A DNA stretch of 64,000 bases from the IMG/VR virus record IMGVR_UViG_3300017731_002846, positions 1-64,000 of that record, one strand, 5' to 3'. Under the pieces are notes generated by a model. That model was not told the DNA's origin, did no database searches, and was given only the letters and a program-made list of their open reading frames with translations. Below, piece after piece: positions 1 to 7,190 of this stretch (within the stretch, counting starts at the first letter, position 1; each line of letters begins with the position of its first letter). A program made the position numbers and the translations under genes. The DNA is from a virus.

Positions 1-56
1 CATTGATAACCAATGCCTTTGTTGGTTTGAAAATATCTTATGCTTGTTACTTTCAT
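1..56 (-). CDS. partial hypothetical protein (N-terminus)
   Basis: An ATG at 56 opens a reading frame (MKVTSIRYFQTNKGIGYQ...) that runs off the left edge of the window. The ATG overlaps the TGA of the upstream gene (ATGA), the usual coupling in this genome. Too little is visible to name it. Confidence 0.6.
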   Translation of the reverse strand, partial: MKVTSIRYFQTNKGIGYQ

Positions 57-280
57 GCTATTTCCAATCTATAATAACCATTTTCAATTAATTCATCATC
101 CGTTAAAGAATCAAGACCATTATAATCTTCATAGACTTCACGAATATATGAAAGTGGTTTGCCAACATAAAAAGTAAGACTATAATCTTCTTCTTTGTGC
201 AAACCATTTGATCTGTCTACCTCAAGGATATAATCTAACATTTTTTGTGGTTCAATATTCCATGTTTTTTGTGCTTTCAT
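53..280 (-). CDS. hypothetical protein (75 aa)
   Basis: Small acidic protein with no motif I recognise. It starts 4 nt inside the preceding gene and ends with an ATGA overlap with the following one, so it sits in a tight three-gene unit read from the promoter at 487-515. Existence is well supported by coupling; function unknown. Confidence 0.7.
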   Translation of the reverse strand: MKAQKTWNIEPQKMLDYILEVDRSNGLHKEEDYSLTFYVGKPLSYIREVYEDYNGLDSLTDDELIENGYYRLEIA

Positions 281-480
281 TTTATATATTCTCTTTCTCT
301 TAAATATTCTTCAAACTCTACGCGGAAATGATTAAGCCAATTAGGGCAATCTTCAGCAATTTCTGCGACAATCTCCCAAGGATCACCTGTAAAATTGTCG
401 ATGTCAACATCATAATAGAATTTAATTTGTTCTACTAATGGCATATCTTTTATATATTGTTCGTATGTTGGTAATTTCAT
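277..480 (-). CDS. hypothetical protein (67 aa)
   Basis: Acidic small protein (MKLPTYEQYIKDMPLVEQ...), function unknown. First gene of a three-gene unit. Its ATG lies only 7 nt after the -10 of the promoter at 487-515, so the message is probably leaderless. Confidence 0.7.
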   Translation of the reverse strand: MKLPTYEQYIKDMPLVEQIKFYYDVDIDNFTGDPWEIVAEIAEDCPNWLNHFRVEFEEYLREREYIK

Positions 481-486
481 TTTTTT

Positions 487-515
487 AAACTAGGCTAATT
501 TGCATGATATGTCAA
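487..515 (-). promoter_or_regulatory. sigma70-type early promoter
   Basis: Minus strand TTGACA (515-510), 17-nt spacer, TAGTTT (492-487). The expected +1 is at or next to the ATG at 480. Confidence 0.6.
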
Positions 516-590
516 GCATTTTGATGTGTTTTGGGTAAAAAGTTTGTATTTAAGTGTGAAAACTATTATTCTGCATCTTTTATCATGCAA

Positions 591-824
591 TTATTGTAAT
601 CTGCCCCCTGCATCTAATACATTGCGAAGGCAACTAGATTGACCTGCTCGTGCAGTAACTTTCTTGGCATGGGCGAATGCACTAGGATCATTAAATGTTT
701 GCATGACCATAGTCGATTTGTCAAGATAAACGTTAAGACCCTTCTTGGGGATCGAGTTGGCAACCTTGGTTGCATTGGTGATTGATTTTTGTATATCTGC
801 TAAGAATGCTTGTGCGGTATCCAT
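591..824 (-). CDS. hypothetical protein (77 aa)
   Basis: I take the ATG at 824 (MDTAQAFLADIQKSITNATK...) because the sequence upstream of it holds the promoter and only weak in-frame starts. Mixed helical protein with a basic middle; no recognised family. Monocistronic from the promoter at 859-887. Confidence 0.65.
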   Translation of the reverse strand: MDTAQAFLADIQKSITNATKVANSIPKKGLNVYLDKSTMVMQTFNDPSAFAHAKKVTARAGQSSCLRNVLDAGGRLQ

Positions 825-858
825 AATTTTTCTTTTGTTAGTGTGATTAATAAGAAAG

Positions 859-887
859 ACAATAAATGAAGTGATTGGTATTGTCAA
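859..887 (-). promoter_or_regulatory. sigma70-type early promoter
   Basis: TTGACA (887-882), 17-nt spacer, TATTGT (864-859). It drives the gene starting at 824 with a leader of about 28 nt, one of the few early genes here with a real leader. Confidence 0.6.
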
Positions 888-889
888 TA

Positions 890-1147
890 CTATTTTACAT
901 ATTTTTTAATTTCACCATTTTTTAAACTCAATTCACTTTCTATATTTTCCGCCATATTTTGACCGACAGATATTTCGTGATCTTTAGACAGGGTATTTAA
1001 TAATTGAGCTAAATTTTTACCTGTTTTAATTCTATAATCTTGTCCTGCAAGAAATAAATTTTCAGTAGTCATCAAAGTAAGATCATCTATCTTAATTAAA
1101 ATGTAATTTACTGAATCTGTGCTACCTCGTACTCCTAGTTTTATCAT
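890..1147 (-). CDS. hypothetical protein (85 aa)
   Basis: MIKLGVRGSTDSVNYILIK... , no family recognised. Its 3' end abuts the promoter at 859-887. The 145 bases upstream hold inverted repeats but no clear promoter. Confidence 0.6.
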   Translation of the reverse strand: MIKLGVRGSTDSVNYILIKIDDLTLMTTENLFLAGQDYRIKTGKNLAQLLNTLSKDHEISVGQNMAENIESELSLKNGEIKKYVK

Positions 1148-1292
1148 AATTTATTTTAAATATTTGCATGGAGAGTATCCATGACTAACTCCGATATAGT
1201 AGTAATCGAATTACTTGCTAGTCTTTTTTAGTTGATCAGACAGGGTAGTTCCGTAGGAATAGGATCAGAAAGAGGTGAACCCACGATTAAAA
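1148..1292. other. gene-free stretch with two hairpins
   Basis: Between two minus-strand genes I see two short perfect hairpins close together: CATGGA-gagta-TCCATG near 1167-1183 and AGTAAT-cga-ATTACT near 1200-1214, followed by TCTTTTTTAG. They could be a terminator pair or part of a small structured RNA. No tRNA fold is evident on either strand. Confidence 0.3.
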
Positions 1293-1724
1293 TCAATACC
1301 AACAACTATAATAAACGCGCCACTTATTGTCAAGCTTTTTTCTTGCTTCTTCAACGAACATCAAGTCATTCTTTTTGTACCAATATTCGTTTTCGGGATA
1401 TGGTTCATCATTTTCATCATGCCAAAAATAAGAATCACTACCCCAAAAGAATCCATTTGCTTCGGGGAATTCAAAATTATTGATGGCATATTCAAGTTCA
1501 TCTATATCAGTAGAAGTTAATGGCAATTCAACACAATTAAATGCACTCCCCATTGATTCATCTTCATTGAAATCTTCGGGGTAGTTTGGGCAACCCTTGT
1601 TTTCCCAAAGAGATTGCATCCAACCTTGCAAGCGATTGTGTTTACGCCATTCCATTATTTGAATATCGTCCTCACTATTCCTCTTGCGAGGTGGACGAGC
1701 ATAACCATATTGATCTAATCCCAT
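1293..1724 (-). CDS. MGLDQY-family conserved phage protein
   Basis: 143 aa. The start MGLDQYGYARPP, the WRKHNRLQGWMQSLW segment and the Trp/Tyr-rich GFFWGSDSYF region match a widespread phage/bacterial protein family of unknown function that typically begins MGLDQYAY. Length is normal for that family. Function unknown; family assignment fairly sure from the ends and the W-R-K-H-N-R-L-Q-G-W core. Confidence 0.8.
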   Translation of the reverse strand: MGLDQYGYARPPRKRNSEDDIQIMEWRKHNRLQGWMQSLWENKGCPNYPEDFNEDESMGSAFNCVELPLTSTDIDELEYAINNFEFPEANGFFWGSDSYFWHDENDEPYPENEYWYKKNDLMFVEEARKKLDNKWRVYYSCWY

Positions 1725-1736
1725 AATAATTTTCTC

Positions 1737-1940
1737 CTATTTGTATCCTAATTGTTTTAAATTATATGCCATTTGCCCCATTTGTTTAGAAACTTTAAAA
1801 TTAATCTTAGTTTTTTCTTCTTCAATTAATTTATCAAAGTTTTTATATTGCTCTTTAGTCCATTCATTAAAGGCATCTTGCACTACTTTAGGCATTAAGT
1901 CTTTAGGCACTCTATCCATTCTGTTCCATATATAAGTCAT
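1737..1940 (-). CDS. hypothetical protein (67 aa)
   Basis: Lys-rich helical small protein (MTYIWNRMDRVPKDLMPK...), function unknown. Its promoter (1950-1978) lies over the 3' end of the SprT-like gene, giving a leader of about 3 nt. Confidence 0.65.
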   Translation of the reverse strand: MTYIWNRMDRVPKDLMPKVVQDAFNEWTKEQYKNFDKLIEEEKTKINFKVSKQMGQMAYNLKQLGYK

Positions 1941-1949
1941 AATGATTTT

Positions 1950-1978
1950 ACTTTAGTGTGTTGATGTTAATTTGTCAA
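1950..1978 (-). promoter_or_regulatory. sigma70-type early promoter
   Basis: TTGACA (1978-1973), 17-nt spacer, TAAAGT (1955-1950), placed over the last codons of the SprT-like gene and ending 10 nt before the ATG at 1940. Confidence 0.5.
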
Positions 1979-2462
1979 GAACTTTTTTACCATTTCTATA
2001 AATAACAATATTCTTTTTCTCTACGAATAAATTCTGACGACATTTTGGGCAACTATATGTTCTATTATTTCTAATGCGATGTTTTTTGTAAGTAATACCG
2101 CAACAACAAGTATCAACATACTTATAATGATTTTGAGGTTTATTTAAATGTTCTTTACTGCAAGCCTTTGGTACTGCACCAATTTCTCTGCAAACTTTTT
2201 TCCATAGTCTGCCATGACCTGTACCTTTTGAACCATAACGAATATAAGATAAAGCATGAGCAATCTCATGTAAAATAGTATCACGAACAGATATTAAATC
2301 ATTTAATTCAACATACCATTTAGATAACCTAATCTCTTTGTCCCTAAAACTACAAGTGCCTAATGCACCTTTTTTGTTTTGCCAACGAAAAAACCATTCA
2401 TTGGGCAAATCATGCTTTGCCATATACTTGTAAACTAAACTTTCTGCCTCTCTTGTATTCAT
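1953..2462 (-). CDS. SprT-like zinc metalloprotease
   Basis: About 169 aa from the ATG at 2462; a GTG three codons upstream overlaps the promoter -10. The HEIAHAL segment near residue 65 is the HExxH zinc-protease motif of the SprT/Spartan family. The C-terminal third has CCCG...CPKC, a zinc-ribbon as in SprT proteins. Family members act on DNA-protein crosslinks or are of unknown role in bacteria and phages. In a phage it could clear proteins from replicating DNA; that part is inference. The message is probably leaderless. Confidence 0.85.
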   Translation of the reverse strand: MNTREAESLVYKYMAKHDLPNEWFFRWQNKKGALGTCSFRDKEIRLSKWYVELNDLISVRDTILHEIAHALSYIRYGSKGTGHGRLWKKVCREIGAVPKACSKEHLNKPQNHYKYVDTCCCGITYKKHRIRNNRTYSCPKCRQNLFVEKKNIVIYRNGKKVLDKLTSTH

Positions 2463-2469
2463 AAGAACC

Positions 2470-2498
2470 ACAATAGAGTAAGAATTAAGTTATGTCAA
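2470..2498 (-). promoter_or_regulatory. sigma70-type early promoter
   Basis: TTGACA (2498-2493), 17-nt spacer, TATTGT (2475-2470), 8 nt before the ATG at 2462. The -35 lies inside the end of the upstream HNH gene. Confidence 0.6.
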
Positions 2499-2910
2499 AC
2501 TTTTTTTTTAAATTGTTTAAATTAAGGTCGGGGTGATGCAATTCATGGTGGCAATTATGACAAAGTAAATCGCATTTACCTAGTTCCTCTATAACTTTGT
2601 ACCAATGTTTTTGTGCAATATTATTTAAGTCTAAATTAAATGATTTTATTTTTGGATCAATATGATGAAATGTTAATACCGCCATATTTTTATCATAACC
2701 ACAAACTTTACAAGCATTATTTTTTAATTGAATTAATTTTAATTTACGTTTAATTCCTCTTTTTCTTTGTCTTTCATACGCACTTTCTTTGGTATGCCAA
2801 TTTCTATCTTTGCATTTACGAGAACAAAATTTTCTTTGTAAATTAATTAATTTCTTACCACAATTTAAACAATTATCATATTTAGGGATTGTATCACCCT
2901 TTTTAGTCAT
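2485..2910 (-). CDS. HNH endonuclease
   Basis: 141 aa. An N-terminal Cys pair region (CLNCGKKL...FCSRKCK) is followed by a classic HNH core: CKVCGYDK, FHHIDP, then CDLLCHNCHHELHH. Such free-standing HNH nucleases are common mobile elements or nicking nucleases in phages. The ATG overlaps the stop of a 34-aa membrane protein. A second HNH at 9811-10194 has the same core. Confidence 0.9.
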   Translation of the reverse strand: MTKKGDTIPKYDNCLNCGKKLINLQRKFCSRKCKDRNWHTKESAYERQRKRGIKRKLKLIQLKNNACKVCGYDKNMAVLTFHHIDPKIKSFNLDLNNIAQKHWYKVIEELGKCDLLCHNCHHELHHPDLNLNNLKKKFDIT

Positions 2911-3007
2911 TATCGCTAAACAATAAAATACAAAAGAAAAGAATTGTCAAACCTATCCCTGTAAATACTGAAATTAATTGTAATACTTCTGTTATACTTG
3001 TACTCAT
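2903..3007 (-). CDS. small membrane protein (34 aa)
   Basis: Short frame MSTSITEVLQLISVFTGIGL... with one strongly hydrophobic helix. Its ATG overlaps the TGA of the upstream gene (ATGA at 3007-3004), and its stop overlaps the HNH start. Unknown function; possibly a small inner-membrane peptide. Confidence 0.6.
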   Translation of the reverse strand: MSTSITEVLQLISVFTGIGLTILFFCILLFSDND

Positions 3008-3642
3008 ACTAGTTCGGGAATAGATTCCTTTTCAATCATTTCAACCATACCATAATCGTTGACTATGATCTCTTTGTTTTTAAATGGCACAACGCGATCC
3101 ATCAAGAAAGATTTGACTGCATTAGCTATTTGTAAAATTTCTGAGAATAATTCAAAAGACATGGCATTATCTTCACCTTGCCCACCATAAGCAATTCCGT
3201 AACCCTCTTCTAGTGGAGCAGTATTTGGATCGTAATCTCTTACATAATTCCCTTGAGTATCTTTTTTCCATTGCCAATGAGCATGGTTGGATCGAATATA
3301 CATAAGTATATCCATGCGAGTTAATTTGTGACCAACACTATTAGTCTTGGGTCGATAATCTAAAAAATCAATATTAGCATTAGGGAAAGGAGTGTTAAGG
3401 TCTGTGAGTTGCACAAAAACACCAAGTAAACCATCATTTTTATAATAAGTGCTATGACCCATTTGGACAGGTTGACCCCCCGAATTTTTCGCTACTTCGT
3501 AGTTGCGTTTTTGCTTACTAGACCAAGACATAGTATTTTCTTCGGGCAATAATGCTTTAGTAATCTTATTTCTTTTAAAGATAATGTCTTTTGGGCTAAA
3601 GTTGCTCCAATTTACGTGACTTGTTTCAAAATAATTTTTCAT
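3004..3642 (-). CDS. hypothetical protein (212 aa)
   Basis: Soluble protein without a motif I recognise. It has a basic N-terminus (KDIIFKRNKITKALLPEE) and a Gly/Tyr-rich middle. First gene of a three-gene unit with the membrane peptide and the HNH endonuclease. No convincing promoter close upstream. Confidence 0.75.
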   Translation of the reverse strand: MKNYFETSHVNWSNFSPKDIIFKRNKITKALLPEENTMSWSSKQKRNYEVAKNSGGQPVQMGHSTYYKNDGLLGVFVQLTDLNTPFPNANIDFLDYRPKTNSVGHKLTRMDILMYIRSNHAHWQWKKDTQGNYVRDYDPNTAPLEEGYGIAYGGQGEDNAMSFELFSEILQIANAVKSFLMDRVVPFKNKEIIVNDYGMVEMIEKESIPELV

Positions 3643-3670
3643 GTGATTGTTTTCCTTGTTTAATATTAAT

Positions 3671-3862
3671 TTATACTTCTACATTAACAGATTCTTCTGC
3701 ATTGTCAACAGAAAAGTTAGAAAATTGATGACCATACTCATCATAGAATGATTGCATAAGCTCGATTGCACCCAAAATCTTATCTTGAATACTACCACTC
3801 TCGCCAAGAGCAGATATTTCTGCTTCATTACATACAATGTTAAATGCTTCTTCTAAGTCCAT
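3671..3862 (-). CDS. hypothetical protein (63 aa)
   Basis: Starts at MDLEEAFNIVCNEAEISALG (ATG 3862), not at the upstream in-frame codons, which run through the neighbouring gene. Acidic, helical, function unknown. Follows the 3867-4061 gene after 4 nt. Confidence 0.65.
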   Translation of the reverse strand: MDLEEAFNIVCNEAEISALGESGSIQDKILGAIELMQSFYDEYGHQFSNFSVDNAEESVNVEV

Positions 3863-3866
3863 AATT

Positions 3867-4061
3867 TTATTCTCCAAAAAGTTGATTCCATTCATCTTTA
3901 ATTTCAATGGCAGGAATTTCATCCAAACCTTGAACGCCATTTAATAATAACTCTATTATTTGACCCACGTTCATATTCATTGCTTCTGCTTCAGCAAGAT
4001 CATAACGCATATCATCAATAGATGGTTCATTTTCTCTACATTGTCTTTCTGTTGTTCTCAT
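3867..4061 (-). CDS. hypothetical protein (64 aa)
   Basis: Acidic helical protein (MRTTERQCRENEPSIDDMRY...). No family recognised. Part of a run of eight small genes (3671-5118) that appear to be one transcription unit from the promoter at 5125-5153. Confidence 0.65.
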   Translation of the reverse strand: MRTTERQCRENEPSIDDMRYDLAEAEAMNMNVGQIIELLLNGVQGLDEIPAIEIKDEWNQLFGE

Positions 4062-4066
4062 AATTT

Positions 4067-4267
4067 TTATTCTGCTTCAGTTGTTCCAATAACCAACAAC
4101 TTAACATCTTCACCATCTCCTGTCAAGTTGAAAGTTTCACAAATTTCACCAAAAATTTTACCATCTTCGGGACGAATGCTAATCCAAGTGCAGTTGCCAC
4201 TATCGTTGTCCACTACATCCCAATCGTTTTCTTTTAATAATTCTTTTTGCTCTTCAGTTAATTTCAT
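4067..4267 (-). CDS. hypothetical protein (66 aa)
   Basis: Acidic small protein (MKLTEEQKELLKENDWDVVD...) overlapping the end of the upstream gene by 14 nt. Function unknown. Confidence 0.65.
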   Translation of the reverse strand: MKLTEEQKELLKENDWDVVDNDSGNCTWISIRPEDGKIFGEICETFNLTGDGEDVKLLVIGTTEAE

Positions 4268-4487
4268 TATCTAACTTTCTATATAATTGATCTAATTTTT
4301 CGTACAAATTATCTATGTGATTTTTAATACTAGCAATATATTTAACCTCATTTGGTTCTCTTGTCAAGAGAAATTCATATTCTCCTTCTAAATCTTTAAT
4401 GTGTTTACGAGTATCTTTTATTTGAGCTTTCATTTCTTCTTCTTCAATTAAGTATTTAAACTTTAAATTTTTCCCACTTATTTCCAT
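4254..4487 (-). CDS. coiled-coil protein (77 aa)
   Basis: Highly charged, with heptad-like spacing across most of its length (KAQIKDTRKHIKDLEGEYEF...IDNLYEKLDQLYRKLD), so a helical coiled coil. Linked by overlaps to both neighbours. Function unknown. Confidence 0.65.
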   Translation of the reverse strand: MEISGKNLKFKYLIEEEEMKAQIKDTRKHIKDLEGEYEFLLTREPNEVKYIASIKNHIDNLYEKLDQLYRKLDNEIN

Positions 4488-4711
4488 TAGTCGTGTTTGT
4501 TATGCAAATTATTCCAATTAACTTCGTCTGCTTTTATTTTCCATGCGATTTCTCCATTTGTGGGGTCGCAATATTCAATACTAAAATCGGAGTCAAGTAA
4601 AATTTCATCATTATCCATTTCTCTCACAATTAATTCTGCTTCTTCTCGATCTTCTGCCTCGACATAAAAACAATTAATTATTTTAACTCCTACCGCGTAT
4701 TCTTTTTTCAT
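4487..4711 (-). CDS. small YxVEAED...EEA protein, paralogue 1
   Basis: 74 aa. The segment KEYAVGVKIINCFYVEAEDREEAELIVREM has the strand-strand-helix pattern of small DpnD/PcfM-like phage proteins, where a Y-x-V-E-A-x-x-x-E-E-A motif follows two strands. Related in pattern to 5163-5363 and 6109-6345. Function unknown. Confidence 0.65.
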   Translation of the reverse strand: MKKEYAVGVKIINCFYVEAEDREEAELIVREMDNDEILLDSDFSIEYCDPTNGEIAWKIKADEVNWNNLHNKHD

Positions 4712-5118
4712 AAATCTTTATTTAAGTTGTCAAGTCGTGCATCTTCCATAACTTCACTACCCCATTCAAGTGGTGAGTCATCAGTTAAGTCGCAAGCAAT
4801 TTGTATGTTGGTCACATTGTGCCATGCTTGGTCTGCATAAACACTTCCATCAGCATTAAGACTTGGTTGCTTAAACCATTTGCGAGATTTTTTATAAGAA
4901 GCAATATGCCTTTCAATTATCTCTATATCATCAGCAATGCAAGCAAGTCGATGACGAAGCTCAAAGTTTTCTTTCATCAATCTCTCCAAGTTGTCTTTGT
5001 GAATTGTATTTTCAACTTCTTTTAAATAAGTATAAGCATCCTCTTGTTGCTTTTCCGCAAGAGTGGCATTTACTGAATCTTCGTAAGTTGGGTAATCATC
5101 TCCTATTATTTCTTTCAT
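4708..5118 (-). CDS. hypothetical protein (136 aa)
   Basis: Mostly helical, with a possible coiled coil in the middle (NLERLMKENFELRHRLACIA). First gene of the small-gene unit. The ATG is 7 nt after the -10 at 5125-5130, suggesting a leaderless start. Confidence 0.7.
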   Translation of the reverse strand: MKEIIGDDYPTYEDSVNATLAEKQQEDAYTYLKEVENTIHKDNLERLMKENFELRHRLACIADDIEIIERHIASYKKSRKWFKQPSLNADGSVYADQAWHNVTNIQIACDLTDDSPLEWGSEVMEDARLDNLNKDL

Positions 5119-5124
5119 TCTATA

Positions 5125-5153
5125 ACCCTATATGAATAATTTATTCTTGTCAA
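5125..5153 (-). promoter_or_regulatory. sigma70-type early promoter
   Basis: TTGACA (5153-5148), 17-nt spacer, TAGGGT (5130-5125), 7 nt before the ATG at 5118. The same unusual -10 TAGGGT occurs at 13019-13024. Confidence 0.5.
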
Positions 5154-5162
5154 CTATTTTTT

Positions 5163-5363
5163 TTACATTTCGTAAGTTTGCTCTAAATCTGCTTGAGCGT
5201 AATCTTCGCTTGTCATTTCGCATTGCTCGCCAAAAATACTTAGTCCACCTTCTTCGACTAATATTTCGCGTGCCTCTTCTTCTGTTTCTGCTTGTATTTC
5301 ATAAACGAAAGCAGTTGGCACAGAGAATACAAAGTATTTATCCTTCTTCTTTTTCGAGTTCAT
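5163..5363 (-). CDS. small YxIQAET...EEA protein, paralogue 2
   Basis: 66 aa; KYFVFSVPTAFVYEIQAETEEEAREILVEE repeats the pattern of the 4487-4711 protein. Overlaps the end of the AbrB-like gene by 26 nt. Function unknown. Confidence 0.65.
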   Translation of the reverse strand: MNSKKKKDKYFVFSVPTAFVYEIQAETEEEAREILVEEGGLSIFGEQCEMTSEDYAQADLEQTYEM

Positions 5364-5637
5364 CTAATTTTTCCTTTATTGCGTTTTGACATAGTTCATT
5401 GAATGTTACATTTCGCTCATGAGCAAACTTCATATACTTTAATAAATCTTCGTCATTAATGTCAAGCGAAATAGATTCATATTTAACTTTTGTCAATAAG
5501 AATCCACCGCATTCTTGTTCGGTAAATTTTATTTGATCGCCTTCTGTCCAATCTAACCTTTCAAGTATATCATCGGGGATAGTAAAAAATAATTCACCAT
5601 GAGAGGTTTCTTTAATTTCTAGTTGTGTAGCTTTCAT
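5338..5637 (-). CDS. AbrB/MazE-like DNA-binding protein
   Basis: 99 aa. The N-terminal half (GELFFTIPDDILERLDWTEG followed by DQIKFTE) has the swapped-hairpin AbrB/SpoVT pattern: strand, I-P-x-x-I/L-x-x-L-x-W-x-x-G-D, strand. The C-terminal part (VTFNELCQNAIKEKLDELEKEE) is a helix that could dimerise. Such proteins are antitoxins or transition-state regulators; no toxin gene is evident next to it. A regulatory role is inference. Confidence 0.65.
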   Translation of the reverse strand: MKATQLEIKETSHGELFFTIPDDILERLDWTEGDQIKFTEQECGGFLLTKVKYESISLDINDEDLLKYMKFAHERNVTFNELCQNAIKEKLDELEKEEG

Positions 5638-5644
5638 AATATTT

Positions 5645-5992
5645 TTAATAAATTAAATTGTTATTCTGCGCGAAATTTTTGGCAATAGAAACAAAGCTAC
5701 CTTCAGTTTTATCACACTCGTAATTGTTTGCATCTTGATACCAAGAATCATAAACACTAATATAGAATCGAAAATCACCTTCGTTAGCAACAGACTCTTG
5801 CAACCAACTTGGCAAACTTGTGTCTCCATGCTCTATGAGTTCCACACTATGATCTCTCCCACGCCATTTCATGTGAGATGTGACTTTTTTACTAGCAAAA
5901 ACTAAACCTTTAAACTCTTCAAGTAATTGTTGATTACTTTTTATAGTTTGTTTAGTTCTTTCAAAACTTACTGACTTTCCTTCTCCACTCAT
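5645..5992 (-). CDS. hypothetical protein (115 aa)
   Basis: The ATG at 5992 (MSGEGKSVSFERTKQTIKS...) overlaps the TGA of the upstream lipoprotein (ATGA), so I prefer it to the TTG four codons upstream. No family recognised. Confidence 0.7.
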   Translation of the reverse strand: MSGEGKSVSFERTKQTIKSNQQLLEEFKGLVFASKKVTSHMKWRGRDHSVELIEHGDTSLPSWLQESVANEGDFRFYISVYDSWYQDANNYECDKTEGSFVSIAKNFAQNNNLIY

Positions 5993-6105
5993 TCTTTTTC
6001 GCAATTAATACAACCATTATGATGGTATGGGCAAACTTTGTCAACACAATTATCTTGTGAACAACTCGACATAAAAATTAATGTAATTAAATATAATTTG
6101 TTCAT
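5989..6105 (-). CDS. small Cys-rich lipoprotein (38 aa)
   Basis: MNKLYLITLIFMSSCSQDNC... has a short hydrophobic stretch and a lipobox-like FMSSC at residues 11-15. The remaining 24 residues hold four more cysteines. Probably a tiny membrane-anchored lipoprotein. Start coupled by proximity to 6109-6345 and end by ATGA to the next gene. Confidence 0.6.
   Translation of the reverse strand: MNKLYLITLIFMSSCSQDNCVDKVCPYHHNGCINCEKE
6016..6044 (-). promoter_or_regulatory. possible sigma70-type promoter
   Basis: TTGACA (6044-6039), 17-nt spacer, CATAAT (6021-6016), inside the lipoprotein gene and 24 nt before the start at 5992. Could give a secondary transcript. Confidence 0.35.
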
Positions 6106-6108
6106 AAA

Positions 6109-6345
6109 CTATTCTCCTCTAATATATGCTCCAAATTCATCATCACTCATGCTAGATGTTCCACCAAGAGGTTCGCAGGAAGAAACTTCCGCATTTTCTT
6201 TCCATGCTTTACTGATCTCCCAATCAGCATCCATTTGAGAAAAAGCAATGTCTTGAGCTTTGGCAGGTGAATCAGCTTCAACTTCAAAAGTGCGATAAGT
6301 TGTGCTTGCCAATTCTACTTCAAATAATTTTTTTTCTTTTTTCAT
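6109..6345 (-). CDS. small YxFEVEADS...KA protein, paralogue 3
   Basis: 78 aa from ATG 6345 (MKKEKKLFEVELASTTYRTF...). Third protein in 2 kb with the two-strand plus V-E-A-x-S-x-x-K/E-A pattern. The C-terminal half is unique and acidic. Function unknown. Confidence 0.65.
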   Translation of the reverse strand: MKKEKKLFEVELASTTYRTFEVEADSPAKAQDIAFSQMDADWEISKAWKENAEVSSCEPLGGTSSMSDDEFGAYIRGE

Positions 6346-6349
6346 TGTG

Positions 6350-6607
6350 TTATTCCTCATACATATAGATTGGAGTGTATTCGCCAACATGAGCGCACTC
6401 AATATTAAAACCAAAATACTCTCGCGCTTCGTCATAGTCCATGCCATCACGATTCACAAGAGTATCAAGGATACTATTGACAGAATAAATAACTCTACCC
6501 TTAGTATCGTAACCAAGGATAGAGTTATCAAACCCATCTGCAAGTTTTGCTTCGGGATTAAATTCTGTAATACTTTCTAATAATTCTGATCTAGTTGTGT
6601 CTTTCAT
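6350..6607 (-). CDS. conserved DGFDxxILG protein, copy 1
   Basis: About 85 aa from ATG 6607. The pattern A-x-x-x-D-G-F-D-N-S-I-L-G-Y ... G-R-V-I-Y-S ... M-D-Y-D-E-A-R-E-Y-F-x-F-N ... VGEYTPIY matches a small family common in phages and bacteria, function unknown. The neighbour 6646-6987 is a paralogue. The start is 8 nt after the -10, so leaderless. Confidence 0.75.
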   Translation of the reverse strand: MKDTTRSELLESITEFNPEAKLADGFDNSILGYDTKGRVIYSVNSILDTLVNRDGMDYDEAREYFGFNIECAHVGEYTPIYMYEE

Positions 6608-6614
6608 AGTAATC

Positions 6615-6643
6615 ACGATAGACTACCCGAATAAACTTGTCAA
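6615..6643 (-). promoter_or_regulatory. sigma70-type early promoter
   Basis: TTGACA (6643-6638), 17-nt spacer, TATCGT (6620-6615), 8 nt before the ATG at 6607. Confidence 0.6.
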
Positions 6644-6645
6644 TA

Positions 6646-6987
6646 TTAAAATTCTGTTTTTTGAAAAATAGGGTCTTTGTTTCCTACATAAACTTCAATA
6701 AAGTCTTTATCAAACACTTCCAACGCATCCAAAAGGTTTAAGCCTTTATCTTCCATAAGAAGATCTATAATAACTGAAGAATCGTAAATAACTCTACCAT
6801 CAGCAGTTAGACCCAAAATAGCATTTTCAAAACCATCAATAAAAACAGCGTTGGGTGCATGATCAATAAAACTTTCTATCATTGTAGCTTTGGTTTTGCG
6901 AGCTTTCCAAAGTGCTTGCTGATATTTGCACTCTTTTTTCCATTCCTCTAAACTGCTAGAAGTTATAGGATATTCTAATTTTTTCAT
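6646..6987 (-). CDS. conserved DGFxxAILG protein, copy 2
   Basis: 113 aa. Residues from about 38 on (IDHAPNAVFIDGFENAILGL..GRVIYDSSVIIDLLMED...VYVGNKDPIF) align with the 6350-6607 protein. It has an extra basic N-terminal extension of about 35 residues. Tandem duplication; function unknown. Confidence 0.75.
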   Translation of the reverse strand: MKKLEYPITSSSLEEWKKECKYQQALWKARKTKATMIESFIDHAPNAVFIDGFENAILGLTADGRVIYDSSVIIDLLMEDKGLNLLDALEVFDKDFIEVYVGNKDPIFQKTEF

Positions 6988-6989
6988 AA

Positions 6990-7175
6990 TTAACTGTAGA
7001 TTTCGTTGTTTTGCGACTCTTGTTGGTTCAATAGATTATCCATTAAGTCAATAATCCCCCAAGCAACTTCTTCATCAATAGCTTGTGGTGGACATTTGGA
7101 ATCATGCCACACATGAGAGAGCAAATGCTCGCGTTGTTGTCTAATTGTATCAAAATCAATATTTAATTTATTCAT
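6990..7175 (-). CDS. hypothetical protein (61 aa)
   Basis: MNKLNIDFDTIRQQREHLLS... , helical and acidic, 2 nt from the next gene. No family recognised. Confidence 0.65.
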   Translation of the reverse strand: MNKLNIDFDTIRQQREHLLSHVWHDSKCPPQAIDEEVAWGIIDLMDNLLNQQESQNNEIYS

Positions 7176-7190
7176 ATTTTATTTTATTTA

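Noticed and set aside
1148-1292. tRNA gene
   Set aside because: No acceptor stem, anticodon arm and T-arm could be laid out together on either strand.
3960-4274. 104-codon plus-strand frame
   Set aside because: Antisense to two coupled minus-strand genes; composition rich in Ser/Phe/Cys as expected for a shadow.
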